Source of the DNA: Piromyces finnis
Lineage: Eukaryota > Neocallimastigomycota > Neocallimastigomycetes > Neocallimastigales > Neocallimastigaceae
Direction of reading: 5' to 3'
DNA: 64,000 nt
NCBI GenBank assembly: GCA_002104945.1
Contig: MCFH01000025.1
Coordinates: 620,001-684,000 of the forward strand
The notes under the pieces: generated by a model
What the model was told of the DNA's origin: nothing
The model's input: the letters and a program-made list of their open reading frames with translations, nothing else
Databases searched by the model: none
Position numbers and translations under genes: made by a program
Shown here: positions 48,723 through 62,178 of the stretch, piece by piece
How the letters are laid out: each line of letters opens with the position of its first letter
Numbering within the stretch: the first letter of the stretch is position 1

Positions 48723-49900
48723 TCTTTATTTAGTTATTACAATGTATTAAACTTTTATTGATATTATTATTGGATATAGATATAGGATTGACTAGGAATG
48801 GCGAGTAAAAATGAAAATGAGATTTATTGTTGAATTTAATGTATTTTCAATAATAAATAAATTTGGAAATATAAATGTGAGTTTATTTATATTATTAATT
48901 TTATTACTATTATTATTATTATTTTGTAATTGAATAGGCAATTAAAAGTTATGAAATTCCTGTGTAATACAATTTCAATATTTCAATATTTACCAAAACT
49001 AAACTGAAATTATCAATAGTTTTCGTTATTTTCAATAGTTATTGTTATTGAATTTTTTTGGATAATAGCCGTATCTTTTAATATTTTATTTAAAAAAACA
49101 GTTTATTATTTATACTCTATTCTTGAAAAAAAAATAAAATAAAATAAAAAGAATTATTATTAATAATTTCCAAAATTATGAATTGGGATTTTGAAACTAT
49201 CCTTACTTTTTATTATTATCAAAATTTTATAATTAAAATTTTATTATTTTTTTATTTTTCAAAAAAATTTAATATTTATTTTTAAATGATTTGATTGGTT
49301 AAAAAGTTGAAATTTTTGTTATGAAAAATGGTTGAAATTTTAAAAAAAAACCAAGTTTGAACAAAAGAAAGAAAAGGCATTTATTAAAAAATGTATATAT
49401 AGTATATCATAATACTATCTTTATTTTTAGTAGTATTGGTATCTTTTTTAAAATTAAAAGAATTATTATTAATAATTTAATTATTATTTTATTTAAAATT
49501 GAAAGCAAAATAAAAAAAGGTCTAGAGAAAGATAGCTTTTATGAATAAATTAATTTAAAAATATTACCTTTTTTCTATTATGGATTTCGTTTATTTTTTC
49601 TTCCTTTTCTTCTTTTTAATAATCTACAAAATAGTATATATTCATTGTATTTATAATGACATTCATAATTTTTAACTTTTTCTTAATATTTTTATTTGAA
49701 ATTAAAAAAAAAAAAAAAATCATGAAAAGTTTTAAATAAAAATTAAAATTTAAAAAAATATTTTAAATTAAATTTTTAAATTAATACTCTCATTTTTTAA
49801 ATTTTTTTTATTTTACTTTTTTTTTTTTTTACTTTAAAATTGAACAATAATAAGAATTTGTAAAGGTTTATAATTGTATTGCTGTATAGTTACAGAAAAA
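48723..49900. other. Divergent promoter region between RRP45 and the LZTFL1-like gene
   Basis: About 1.2 kb of A/T-rich DNA between two start codons facing away from each other. It must hold both promoters. No recognisable element and no coding frame were seen. Confidence 0.5.
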
Positions 49901-51812
49901 ATGAATACTTTAAATGAACATCATGTTAATCAATTTGTTGATATTCTACGTTTTTCTCGACTAAGAAGATCTCAATTATTAAATGATATTAATTTAATTT
50001 ATGAAGAAGAATCTGAAAAAGAGTACCTATTGTTATATACCTTTTTATTTTTCAAATGGCATTTTTTAACAACTCTAGCATTAACATTGATAATAATAAA
50101 ATATATAATATATATATATATATTGATAAAAAAACTAATATATGTATACATATCTTTATATAAATTAAAAAAGACTATATGATACCACATATAATAAAAA
50201 TGAAGTTGAACAAATTATTAATAATATAAGAGATGTTGTTAAAAATTTTGTAGAAAATGAAGTCTTAAATATTAATCATATGAATGTTCTTCTCTTACAA
50301 CAATTCTGTAAGCAAGCTGAGTTTTGGCATTTAAATTTATTAGCTAATATTTCAGAATTAGAAAATAGGTATTATATTTTTTTTCTTAATTTATAAAAAA
50401 CTTTTTCATTTTACAGATTTGATTCATAACCTATTTTTTCCTAATAGACAATTACTTAATAATATTAAACAGTTTGAAGAAGAACAATTTCATAAAAATA
50501 AATTGGTATGAAATCAATAAAATATTCTTTTTTTAATAAAAAAAAGAGAGAGAGAGACATAGCTTTATTACATCATGCATCTATTAATATATCCATAATA
50601 TAATATTAAATTTATAGATGAAACAACAAACAACAAATAAATTGGAACCACTTATTAATGAAGGGCCTGTTGGTATTCTGAAAAAGGTAATATACATATA
50701 TATCATACCAATTTATAATATCATCTTTTAATTATATATTAACAAATAGAATTCTTTTTTATTATTAGGAAATCGAAGAATTACAAAAAGAAAATAAACA
50801 AATTAAACAAGATAAAGAAAATCTAAATAATAAAATTAAAGAATTATCCAATATAAATAATATATCTGATGATAAAATAAAAGAATTAAAAAATAAAATA
50901 GATTCATTACAACATGAAATTAAGAAATTAAACACACTAAAATACGATAAAGAAAAAAATAAAAAGGATGATCTAATAAAAGTAAATAGCATATACAATA
51001 TATATAAAAGGCTATTAATAATAAGTAAAAATATGAAAAAAAAAAGGACCAGCCAATTAAATATATAGTTTTCTTTTATTTTATTTTTAGGCAGTTGATG
51101 ATGCAATTGAAGATAAAAAAAGTAAAAAACAAGTAAAGAAAGATATAAACGATAATCTAATAAATGAAAAAATTAATAATATTATAGAAAAATCAAAGCT
51201 AGCTGATATTAAAGGATCAAAGGTTCGAAGAAGAAGAAAATACTTAAGAATTCTTTCGTATACTATGTAGATATTTATAATATACTTTTTTATTAATATT
51301 TTTTTTTTTTTTTACTTTTAGTTAAATGTTGATGAATTACTAAAATTTCAAAATATACAAACTCAAAAACAGGTAGCTTTTTTTAAAAAAAAAAAATAAT
51401 CTTATAGCTAATTTAATTAAATAAAAAAATAATAATAATATAATATTAAATATATTTTTAAAAATAATAGATAAAATCATTAACAGAAGAAGTAGAATCA
51501 TTAAAAAAGGTATATTCTTATGAAATACTTTTATAATATTTAATATTAAATGAATTAACCTTTTTTAATGATTCAAAAAAAATAGGATTTAGATTCAAAA
51601 TTAAGTCAGTCAAGTCCTGTGCAAAATCTAAAAAGAATGCTCATTGAAAGAAATAATCAATACAAGATTTTAAAAGCTGAGATTCTAAAGTAAGATTTAA
51701 ACCCTACAAATAATAAATGTTTTTATATTTCCTTTAATATATTAAAAATAATTCTTTTTTTATTATTTATTTCAAAATTAGGTATAATCCCAATTATCAA
51801 TTCCAAAATTAA
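49901..51812 (+). CDS. LZTFL1: LZTFL1 (BBS17)-like ciliary trafficking regulator, ten exons
   Basis: Exons: 49901-50022, 50174-50368, 50448-50505, 50618-50686, 50769-50981, 51091-51222, 51322-51372, 51471-51509, 51586-51689, 51782-51812. Every junction is GT...AG and in phase, giving 337 residues (human protein 299). The N-terminal helical domain aligns well: NEHHVNQFVDILRFSRLRR, NEVLNINHMNVLLLQQFCKQ and NLLANISELENRQLL match NEHHQNEVINYMRFARSKR and TNVLLLRQLFAQAEKW..ISELENRELL of LZTFL1. The rest is Lys/Glu/Asn-rich coiled coil ending in NLKRMLIERNNQYKILKAEI, like the conserved C-terminal helix. In animals and algae LZTFL1 regulates BBSome traffic in cilia. Here it would act at the zoospore flagellum, consistent with the flagellar gene that follows 570 bp downstream on the same strand. 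Confidence 0.88.
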
Positions 51813-51889
51813 TTAAAATTATATAATATATTTATTGGTACATCATAACTTTTTTTTTTTTCTTGTTATTTAAATGTATTCTTTATATA

Positions 51890-51931
<42 letters not shown>

Positions 51932-52382
51932 CAATAATAATAACTAAATATTTAAAAGTATTTAAGATTTTTATAATAAACTTTTATTTTTAATTAAAAT
52001 TAAAATGTTTATCTTTTACAAAAATAAAAAAAAAAAAAAAAAGTATGCGTGTGGTGTTTTTTAATTAAACATTTTTATTATATAAAATAAAGTTTTAATT
52101 AGATTAAAAAAAAAAAGTGCTGTGTAAATTATTGTTTTTTAAAAAATTTATATATTTTATTTGACATATTTCTATAATTACTATTATAAACTTCAATAAT
52201 ATTTGAAAAAAAAATAGAAAGCAATGTTTATATCTTTATATTTTTAAATAATATAACATTATTACTTTATTCAAAATAATAATACTATTATTATTAATAT
52301 TAAAATATATATTGTATTATTAATTTTACTATCATACAAATACATTATTAAAGTAATTCTCATAATATTAAAAAAAAAAAAA
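51813..52382. other. Intergenic between the two flagellar genes
   Basis: A/T-rich with a 38-nt A run at about 51892-51930. No gene seen. It holds the 3' end of the LZTFL1-like gene and the promoter of the TPGS1-like gene. Confidence 0.4.
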
Positions 52383-53090
52383 ATGGAAAAGTCTGATTCT
52401 AATGATTATTTAGGTAGGAATAGCAATTACAATTTTATATTTTATACACAAGAAAATGCATATTCATTCTTTTTTTTATTTTTATTACTATTATTATTAT
52501 TATTATAATTATTATTAATTATTATTAATTATTTGGAGTAAGATCAAACTGGAGTAACATCCCTTCTTCAAGAATGTATATTAATACTTCTTGAAAATAA
52601 ACCAGAAAATCCGTTTAAGTTTTTAAACGAACAGTAATGGATTCTAATAAATTGTTTATAAATAAATAAATAGATGGATAGATAGATACATTTATAATAT
52701 GTTTTATATGGATTGAATTTAATAATTAATTTTTATGTTTCTTTCATCAACTATCTATTTTTTTACTATCATATTATATAATTTCAATGGACGAAAAAAA
52801 AATATACTACATACTTTTAAATACTTCCAGTATAAAATTTTGTATTCAAAATGATTCTTCCAAAATAAAAAAGGCTATCCGAGAAATAAATTTATCTCAT
52901 TATACTCAACCCTCTACATTTACAGAGCATGTTGCTTCTGCTTATATTACATTAACAATGGGTAACTTATATATCATAACTATTATTAAATAATGTTATC
53001 ATCATGAAAAATAATAATAATCTTGATAATTTTCAATTCTGCAATAACTCAAATTAGATAATAATAATAACAACAATAATAATAACAATA

Positions 53091-53121
<31 letters not shown>

Positions 53122-53421
53122 AACATCTGGAATAATATGGGGAAAGTTTGAAGAATTCTTATCAGAATTGACAAAGTACACTATTTACAGTATTTGAGTT
53201 ATTAAAAATTATCAATGTACATATTGATCCATGAATATATAATTTATACATTAATATATTTTAAAAAAATTTTCTTTCTTGTAGAAATGTTCCAATTACC
53301 ATTATTAAAGCTATTACATTAAAAGTAAAAAAATCTGATTTTGAAGAATTTGTTCAATTAGATGAATTTTTTGAATGTGTATTAAATTGCTTATTATTAG
53401 ATGGTAAAATCATTGATTTTG

Positions 53422-53453
<32 letters not shown>

Positions 53454-54035
53454 ATATAAATTTGTATATCCGAAAACAATAGTAATAATATTCATTTTCA
53501 TCTTTATACATACAATATATATAATATTTTTTTAAAAATATCTATCTTTTAGATTTCTTTGAAGAATCAAAATATTTATACAGTAAAAAGGATGCCACTC
53601 TAGAATTATATAAAAGTTGGTCACAACCATCTATCCAAGATTATATACCTAAAAATATTATTATTGAATTATTAAAGAAACTGAAATACTTTTTTGATAG
53701 TGAAATTAAAAAACAAATGTATGACATAAAATATATTATACCCTTGTAATAATAATAACAATGAGATTAAAAAATAGAAATGAAATTATATATCTATAAA
53801 TAATATATGAATATTAATACTAATTATTTATATAATTTTCTTTTTTTAAATACATCTTTTTTTTTTTTTATTATATATATCTATAATTAAAAGAACAAAA
53901 TCTGAATATAGAAAAGCACTAAGAAAATTTATTCAAAGTAAAAATTCAAATCTAGTATGTCCTAAAGATGGTCATGATTCCTATATACCATTTGAACAAT
54001 ATATGGAGGTTTTACTTCAAAGTTGTTGTTCTTAG
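52383..54035 (+). CDS. TPGS1: TPGS1-like tubulin polyglutamylase complex subunit, seven exons
   Basis: Exons: 52383-52413, 52543-52633, 52831-52961, 53058-53175, 53285-53403, 53553-53718, 53894-54035. All are GT...AG and in phase, giving 265 residues (human TPGS1 is 290). The N-terminus has a short docking-type helix pair, DQTGVTSLLQECILILLENK followed by PENPFKFLNE, matching the [25 protein letters not shown] type of segment. KIKKAIREINLSHYTQPSTF followed by VASAY matches the RALWHLRLAHHSQRAAF...VAYE segment. The remainder is helical, with an Asn run in exon 4. TPGS1 is the non-catalytic scaffold of the complex that adds glutamate chains to tubulin in axonemes. Exon 3 is the least certain junction. 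Similarity is modest overall and concentrated at the N-terminus, so the family call is probable rather than certain. Confidence 0.65.
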
Positions 54036-54440
54036 CTTTTCTTTTCTTTTCTTTTTTTAATAATAATAACATTTATTTATTTATTCATTCATTTATTTAT
54101 TTAATAATAAGCAATAAAAATAAAATAATAAAAAAAATATTTAATTGTAATTGTTTATACTATTTGGTTTTTATTTGCTTTTATTATTATTATTATATTA
54201 TTATCATTATTATTATTATTGTTTTTTGCTTTTGTTTTTGTTTTTGTTTTATTTATTGTATATTTATTTAAAAAAAAATTATATTATATATTCTGCGTTA
54301 TATCTTTACTTTTTTTTTTTTTTTTTTTTGTTTTATCGATAGTATTATGTTATTATATATGCTAACTAATAATCATTTTTTCACTCTTTAAAAATTAAAA
54401 ATTATTTACAATGAACTTATCATTACTTTATAAAAAAGAC
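54036..54440. other. Convergent 3' flanks, no gene seen
   Basis: A/T-rich spacer between the converging TPGS1-like and ankyrin-repeat genes, with T-rich and (ATT)n tracts. Confidence 0.45.
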
Positions 54441-57430
54441 TTATTTCATATAAAAATCACCACCATATTTGATTTTTTCAATTTTCTTTACAGATGTATT
54501 ATCATTGGCATACTTTTTCTCAAATTGTTTAACCTTCTTTTTCTTAATTTTATTCGATTTTACCGATATTGGATTAATAGCAATGGAATAGTCATAATCA
54601 TCATATCCATAATAGTTATGGTCTTCATCAAAATCATCATCATAAAACTCTTCTTCCTCTTCTTCTCCACCTTCTCCATCAAAATTTTCATGAAAGCTTT
54701 CAATGGATTCAATTAAATAATTGTAGATTTTATTAGAGGCTAATTCACGAGCATACATTAACGCTGTTTTACCTTGATAGTCCCTTATATTAATATTACA
54801 TCCATAAAATACCAATAGTTTCACAACCTCTATTTTATTTTGCTCACATGCATGGATGATTTAGTATATATCCTAGTTATTGTAAGGGCAAAAGATTTAC
54901 CCGTAAGGATATATATACTAAACATTAATGCTGTTTTCCCTTTGGCTCCTTTTAAATCAACATTACAATCATAATCTAATAAGAGTTTGACACTGTTTTT
55001 ATGGCCATATTGACTTGCATAAATTAAAGGATGGTCACCATCATGGTTAACAACATCAATATCAATGCCTTGATACAACAAAAATTCTAATATATCACAT
55101 TTATAAAGTTTACAGGCATACATCACAGCTGTATTTCCTTCATTATTTCTCTTTTGCCAATCAACATCATAAAGCATGAGTAATTCCACAATTTCTGTCT
55201 TCTCACTTAATATACCATACATTAAAATAGTTTCCCCAGAATTTGTAATATTATTTATATTGGCTCCCTGTTCAATTAAATACTGGACAATATCAAGATT
55301 TCCATACTTGCATGCATAATTCAAAGCGGTTTCACCTTTTTTATTCCTTTTATTGATATCGGCATGGTGTTGGATAAGTTCTTCCACCACATTTTTAAAA
55401 TTATATTTACAGGCATACATAAGGAGTACTTTTTGATTTTTCAAGGTTTCAAAATTAATAATATCTTTTTTCAATGTTTCCTTAATAGACAATAAAGATT
55501 CAACAATTTCTTTATTCTTTGTTTTTAAAGCATACGTCAAAGGAAGCTTACAATAAAAGTCTGAAATGGTAGTGTCTACACCATGGCAAATTAAATATTT
55601 AACAATATCAATGTATCCTAATTTACAAGCTATAATTAATGCTGTTTCCCCGTTTTTGTTCCTTTTATTGATATTAATACCACAATTTATTAAATATTCA
55701 ATAACATTTAAAAATCCTGATCTAGTAGCCATTATTAATCCGGTTTCATCGCAACCATTGGATCTATTAGGATCCGCACCATGTTTAATTAAATATTGTA
55801 CAGCATCAAATAATCCTGTTTGACAAGCATACATTAATGCTGTATTACGTTTCACATCAAGACTTTCCAGCGGATAGTCATTATAGCGTGTTAAAATATG
55901 CAATGCCATAGCTTCATATCCGGATTTACAAGCATAAATTAAAAGTGTTTCGTCATCATCATTTTTACAATATATATCTCGTGCTCCATGTTTAAGTAGA
56001 ATCTCTATTAATTTTTTATTATTAGATTTAAATGCAATCGTTAAATAATTTTTTATGGGTGGTACAGATGGACAAGGCTCTGCCCCTTGTTCCAATAAAA
56101 GATTGACTACCTTTTCATCGCCCAGATAGCAAGCTTGCGCTAATGGTTCATTTTTATAGTTAACATCCGCGTTATAATCAATTAATAGCTTAATAACTTC
56201 CATATTTCCATTTCCACAGGCATAGCATAAACCTTTATGAATATTTGGTATATTTGTTTGAAGAAGATGTTTCACAATTTTCAAATTACCATTTTTACAA
56301 GCAGAATAAAATGTTGAGGCTTCTTCATCTACATTATAAAATGAAACATTAAAGTTTTGTAAAAATTTTCCTGAATTCAATATTTTATTATACTCTACAT
56401 CTGAAATAAATAAATCGGCACCATGTTTCACAAGAAATTTAAATAATGGCTCATTATGTAATGCATAATATATAACATGGTACCAACCATTTAATTGTCC
56501 TCTAACATTAATCATTGCTCCTTTTCTAATAATATAATCAGTCATTTTGATATCATTATTAGTTATTATATAATATATCAGAAGATTTCCTTTACTATCA
56601 AACTGATTTAAATAGTCAAATTGATTAAATTGTGTACCTTTTTCAATTAAATATTGAAATACATCAATTTTATTTTTGTTATAAAGTGTACACAATAAAT
56701 CTGAAAGAAAAGAATGGTTTGAAAAGAACTCATAAGAAATTCCAGTTTCAATGTAACGTTTTATAAAGTTAAGACTTTGATGCTTACACGCCTCTGCTAC
56801 ATCCATAAATGAAATGTGTAATCTGTCCGATTGAATAATTCCATTGCTTAATAGTTGCTTTAATTTCTTTGTACTACATGCATTATTATTTTCAGATAAA
56901 TATAATAAATTTAAAATGCAATCTTTGGTATATAAAGTGTATTGTAAAAACAAAGTTTCTAATAAATCATATTCTTTATCAATAATAATATAGCTTAGAA
57001 ATGATTTGTCATGGATATCAAGAGCATTAATATTAACACCATTCTTTATTATATATGCTAATGATTCCTTATTTAGTATTTTATGTTTATACAAGTAAAA
57101 TAAGATAGTATCGTTATTGCCATTAATATAATTGATATCTGCATGTTTCTTGATAAATAAATCAGAAATTTCAAAATTATTAATTGATAATGCTGAAGCA
57201 AGTGGTGAATTACCATTGATTAATGAATAATTTAAATTCTTATAAAGCTGTTGATAATTATCTAATATTACTTTTACTATTGGTATTGATGAAGCATTTT
57301 TTATGGTATATATTAATAAGTCAAAAGTATTGTTTTTAATATCTCCATCACTAATTTGATGATTCAAAGATAAATAGGATTCGATTTCATTAATGTTTCC
57401 TAATTTTATTAATTCCTTTAACTTTTCCAT
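54441..57430 (-). CDS. Large ankyrin-repeat protein, interrupted near the C-terminus by a 68-bp insertion
   Basis: From Met at 57430 the frame runs about 830 residues as ankyrin repeats of about 33 residues. The N-terminal ones are degenerate and the C-terminal ones regular (for example GETALNYACKYGNLDIVQYL, NTAVMYACKLYKCDILEFLL). A 68-bp insertion (54852-54919) follows GKTALMF. Beyond it the next frame continues exactly where the repeat should (ACEQNKIEVVKLLVFYG), then a final repeat (GKTALMYARELA), an acidic Glu/Asp/Tyr stretch and a basic Lys-rich tail ending at 54441. Without the insertion, the broken repeat has the same length as its neighbour. Splicing with GT at 54899/54898 and AG at 54830/54829 would keep the frame but lose about one residue of the repeat. 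No signal peptide or membrane segment. Probably a cytosolic protein-binding scaffold. Ankyrin proteins are abundant in these fungi. Confidence 0.8.
54860..54922. mobile_element. Small inverted-repeat insertion in the ankyrin gene (MITE- or introner-like)
   Basis: Ends tttagtatatatcct (54860-54874) and aggatatatatactaaa (54906-54922) are inverted repeats, apart from one extra AT. Inner bases aagggcaaaagatttaccc are also partly self-complementary. It contains a possible donor (GTAAAT) and a branch-site-like TACTAA on the gene's strand. Confidence 0.5.
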
Positions 57431-57877
57431 AGTCTACTGTTATTCTATACTACTTATCATTAAAATTCGATATAAATGTCGTATATAGTGAAAATCATTA
57501 AAATTAAAATGTATAATAAAAAATAAAATTGAAATAACTTGTTATGAGTTTGTTTCCATTCTAATTTCTATTTTATTAAAATGGTAATAGCAAATGCAAA
57601 AAAGTAATTTTTTTTCAAAAAATGTTGAAATATCATATATTTATATGTGATCATATGATCATTTTTATCTATTAAAATTTGTACTTCACAAAAAAAAAAC
57701 TTGAAAATTTAGTTAATTTTTAATTAACATTTTTTTTTTTTTAAATTATTATGTTTATATATTTATTTTCTAAAAATTAACGAATTTATTAATTTGAAAT
57801 TTCTTTTTTTTTTTTTTGTTCTTTCAAATATAAATAATATTAAATATACATAATAATAATAATAATAGTAATAGTAA
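57431..57877. promoter_or_regulatory. Probable shared divergent promoter region
   Basis: 447 bp between the starts of the ankyrin-repeat gene (minus) and the SMARCC gene (plus). It is A/T-rich with T runs near 57730 and 57804. No defined element is recognised. The regulatory role follows only from the head-to-head arrangement. Confidence 0.45.
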
Positions 57878-60800
57878 ATGAGGAACCCAAATAGTTTAGA
57901 TTTTAATTATTTTCAACAGGAAAATGTACAAAAAAATTTAGTTCAAATTGTAGATTTAATAAAAGAACATTTATTAGAAAAATACCCAATTATAGTTCAA
58001 GATATTTCTTCTACAGTAGCTGCAAAATGGATAATTGATATTGATAAAAGTCAGCAAAGTATTTTAGATATATCACAAATAATTGGTATACCACCAACAA
58101 TTATAAAATTACCAAGAAAATGGTTAACTGATTTAACCATTTCAAAACAAGGAATCTTATATAATATATTAAAATGTTACATCAAATTTATTAACCAAAA
58201 TGAAATACGTTCTATTAGTGAACAAACCGATAATTTAAAGAAAAAAGCATATATTGAAAATTTGATCTCTAATATTTTTGATTGTTTGGAAAAAAAGAAT
58301 ATTATCAATTTACCGAAATTTTCATTCAGTAATAATTTCCCAGAAAATGAAAAATCAAAAATAACGCAATTAATATATAAGATTAAAGGTCAGTTTTTTT
58401 TATTATTATTATTTATTTGCTTATTTATTATTTATTATTATATTGCTATTTTATTTTATGTTTGTTCTTTTTCCATATATATATGTATATATAAAATTTA
58501 TTTGGTATTAGTTTAATTTTATCTAGTAGAAATAAAATTAAGAAGAATAACAATATCTAAGTAAAAAAATGAAAAATAATAAATGAGAATAATCAAAATA
58601 ACATCTTTCATAGTAAAGCAAATATTTATTTTTATTGATTTGAAATTCTAATATTATTAAAAAAAAAAAAAAAAAAGTTATTAAAATTTTAATTATCAAA
58701 AATAAAATAATATAGCTTTTATAAAAATTATAGAAATTTCTTCACTTTATAGCTTATAACTATCTAATATCTAATTTTATTTGTTTAATGTATTTTCCTC
58801 TTTAATATTTAATTTCTTTTTTTTTTTTTAATTATTCCATAAATAATAAAAATAATCAATAGGTTCAATTTCAGATTATGAGCATTCAACATATTGCATA
58901 TATAATAATAATAATAGCAGCACCAAAGAAAGTCGTATAGTAGCAAAATCAAATAATTTAGTGCATATACATTATTTAAATTATCCAGATTCTTATGATG
59001 CATTTATAACAGAAAATATAGAAAGTTTTGAAAACCCAGAAAAAATTGAGGATAAAAATAAACCTTACCCAATATCAAAAAAATGGATAGATGATAGTGT
59101 AAAATTTAATGAATGGATGAATGAAAATGATTATATAGTAAATCCATTAAAAAGAGAATTAGTTGAAGAAGAAAGTGATAAAAAAGCTAATCAAGAAAAA
59201 AAGAATAAAATTGATAATGAACCAGCACCAATAGAAAACAGCAACATTGTAAATTCAGGACCCCAAGAAAATGAAAACCAAGATAAAATTGCTTTTTTGA
59301 ATAATAATCAAGGATCTGTTCCAGAAGTTACACCTGTTCAAATTAATAAACAAATTAAACCAGGACCAAAAATAAAAAATGATGATACAAAACCAATAAC
59401 AAATGGAAGATTTTTAAATATATCACAAAGTATTGAAGATGGTAGTATCAATAGCAATACAATTAATGCTAACACTACAGAAAGTAACAATGTTAATAAT
59501 GAAAGTACCGCCAACAATACTAGTGAATATAACGATGTTACTAATAATGAAAGTACTACTGACAATAATGGTGAAAACCCTAATATCAATACTAATAATG
59601 AAAGTACTACCAATAATAATATCACTACTAATAACGATATAACAACAGAAATTAAAAAGGAAAATAATGATAATAGTATGTCTGTTGATCCATCAACATC
59701 TATTCCTTTAGATCAAAATAAAAACCCATCAGAAAATGAAAATAGCAAAGAAAAAGAATCAGAACCAGAACCAAAAAAAGAAGAAGAAGATCATAGTTTA
59801 GATAATGTTGAGATTGATGATGGTTCAATTAGAGATATTCAAAGTATTATAAATTCAGATAAAGCAAAAGAATATATTGCAAAACAAACCCATGAAATTA
59901 TAATTCCAAGTTATGCAGCATGGTTCTCTTTCTCAGATATTCATGAAACTGAAAAGAAAGCCTTACCAGAATTCTTTAATAATAAAAATAAATCAAAAAC
60001 TCCAACTATTTATAAAGAATATCGTGATTTTATAATAAATACATATCGTTTAAATCCGTCAGAGTATTTAACTGTAACTGCTTGTAGAAGAAATTTAACT
60101 GGTGATGTATGTGCTATTATTCGTGTTCATGCCTTTTTAGAACAATGGGGCCTTATTAATTATCAAGTAAGTTTTTTTTTTTATTATTTTTTTTATAATA
60201 AAATAAAAAGTAAAACCAGTTTATTTTATAAAAATTATAAAATGTATAGCGTGTTAATAATTACTTGTTAATCATCCTTATTAAATGATTATTATTTAAT
60301 TTTATTATATTTATTATTCTTAACTAATTAGGTTAATCCAGACATTATTCCAAACCATATGACACCACATCTTGCAGGAAACTACAGACTTAATATGAAT
60401 ACATCATTAAACCAAGCTTCAATAAGCAATTTAAATACTATCAATAATAGTCAAGTAAATCTACATCCATTACCACAACCACAACAAACACAAATCAAAA
60501 ATTTAAATAATTCTATTAAGAATGAATTAAATTCCAATGTTCATAAGAATGTTTATCATTCTACTGCCGGTGAAAATAATGTCATTAAATTACAAAATGG
60601 AAATTTAATAACTTATTGTCAATCATGTCAAAAAGAGTTTACTAAATATCAATATGTTAATCATAAAATAAGAAACTACGTTATTTGTTCGAATTGTTTC
60701 TACGAAGGAAAGTATCCAATGACAATGCAAAGTGGTGACTTTTTCAAAACTATTAATAAAAATTATCAAAAGGATCTTAAAGATACTGAAAATGAATGGA

Positions 60801-61885
60801 CAGATCAAGAAACTTTATTATTATTAGAAGGTTTAGATATGTATGACGATGATTGGAGTAAAGTTGCTGACCATGTTAAAACTAAAACTCAAGATCAATG
60901 TATTCTTCGTTTCCTTCAACTTCCAATTGAAGATCCGTTCCTTGATATTTCACAAAAAGATTTAGGTGGTCTTCAATACCAAGATGATCCATTGAATCAA
61001 ACCGAAAATCCAGTCATGTCTATTGTAGCATTCTTAACCTCAGTTGTCAATCCAGGTGTTGCCTCTGCTGCAGCTAATGCTGCCTTGGTAGAATTAGGTA
61101 AAGAAATCGATAAGAAGGACGTCCAAGTTGAAAAAGATTCCTTAGATAAAAAGGCTACACCACCAGAAATTAAGAAAGATAACAAGACAGTGACAGTAGA
61201 TGAACCACCAAAATCTGAAGAAGATGGAGTTAAGAATCAAGCAGTAGATGCTATGAAGGTTGATGAAGACAAAACAATAATAACTGCTAATGCCCCAACA
61301 CCAGCATCAAGTAACCTTATGAAAACAGAATCTATGATCTCTGAAGCCAATACAACAATGACAGATGCCACTTTACCAACTATTGATACAAAACTTCCAG
61401 AAAAGCCATTAGCTGACACTTCAGAAAATAAGGATGAAACCCAAGAACAAGAAATAGTATCCAAGCAAGCTTTACAAAAAGCTGCTGCTGCTGCCTTAGC
61501 TGCTGCTGCTGCAAAAGCTAAAGTTTTGGCAGTTTATGAAGAAAGAGAAATTCGTCATTTAGTTAATGAGTTAATTGAACTTCAATTAAAAAAATTAGAA
61601 ATGAAAATGAATCAATTTGATAAATTGGAAATTGTTCTCGAAGCCGAAAGAAATGAATTAAAAAAGAAGCAAAAAGAATTATATGCAGAACAAGTTGCCT
61701 TAAAGAAACAAATGTTAAGTCAAAATATTGAATATAAGCCTCTCTTAGCCGTATCAAATCAAGAATTAAACTCTACCGAAAATAAGGATCAAATGATTAT
61801 TGATACTCTAACCACAAATGGACAAACTGGACCCGAAGCCTCAGCTCCAGCTCAAACCCCACAAAAGAACTTTATCAGTATTTAA
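57878..61885 (+). CDS. SMARCC: SWI/SNF chromatin-remodelling subunit SMARCC/Swi3, three exons
   Basis: Exons: 57878-58388, 58875-60166, 60332-61885, GT...AG and in phase, giving 1118 residues. It is the core scaffold subunit of SWI/SNF-type remodellers in the nucleus. The N-terminal module spans intron 1 and includes [10 protein letters not shown] and [13 protein letters not shown], like animal SMARCC. An acidic, Asn/Thr-rich linker follows (about 290-500). SWIRM is at about 505-601 ([48 protein letters not shown]). A zinc pair CQSC/CSNC is at 697-723. SANT is at about 755-800 ([20 protein letters not shown]). The SMARCC signature [20 protein letters not shown] is near 825. The C-terminal Ala-rich plus coiled-coil region ([20 protein letters not shown] and onward) mediates dimerisation in relatives. 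The Pro/Gln-rich tail of vertebrates is missing. Similarity to animal SMARCC is strikingly high. Confidence 0.96.
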
Positions 61886-62144
61886 TTTATTTAGAAGATC
61901 ATCCCAACAACAGCAGCAACATCATTATCATCAATATTATCATTCTCGACAACAAAATAAATAATTCCGTTTTTCTTTTTATCCTTACTAAATAGTCCAA
62001 AAAAAAAAAATTATCCTTTTTTTTTTTAGATAAATAATTAAGAATCATTATTTGTAGGATTTAAGCAATAATAATATACAACCCGGTTTTATCAATTTAT
62101 TTATTAAAAAAAAAAAAAAAAAAAAGATTATATTTTATATATAT

Positions 62145-62178
<34 letters not shown>

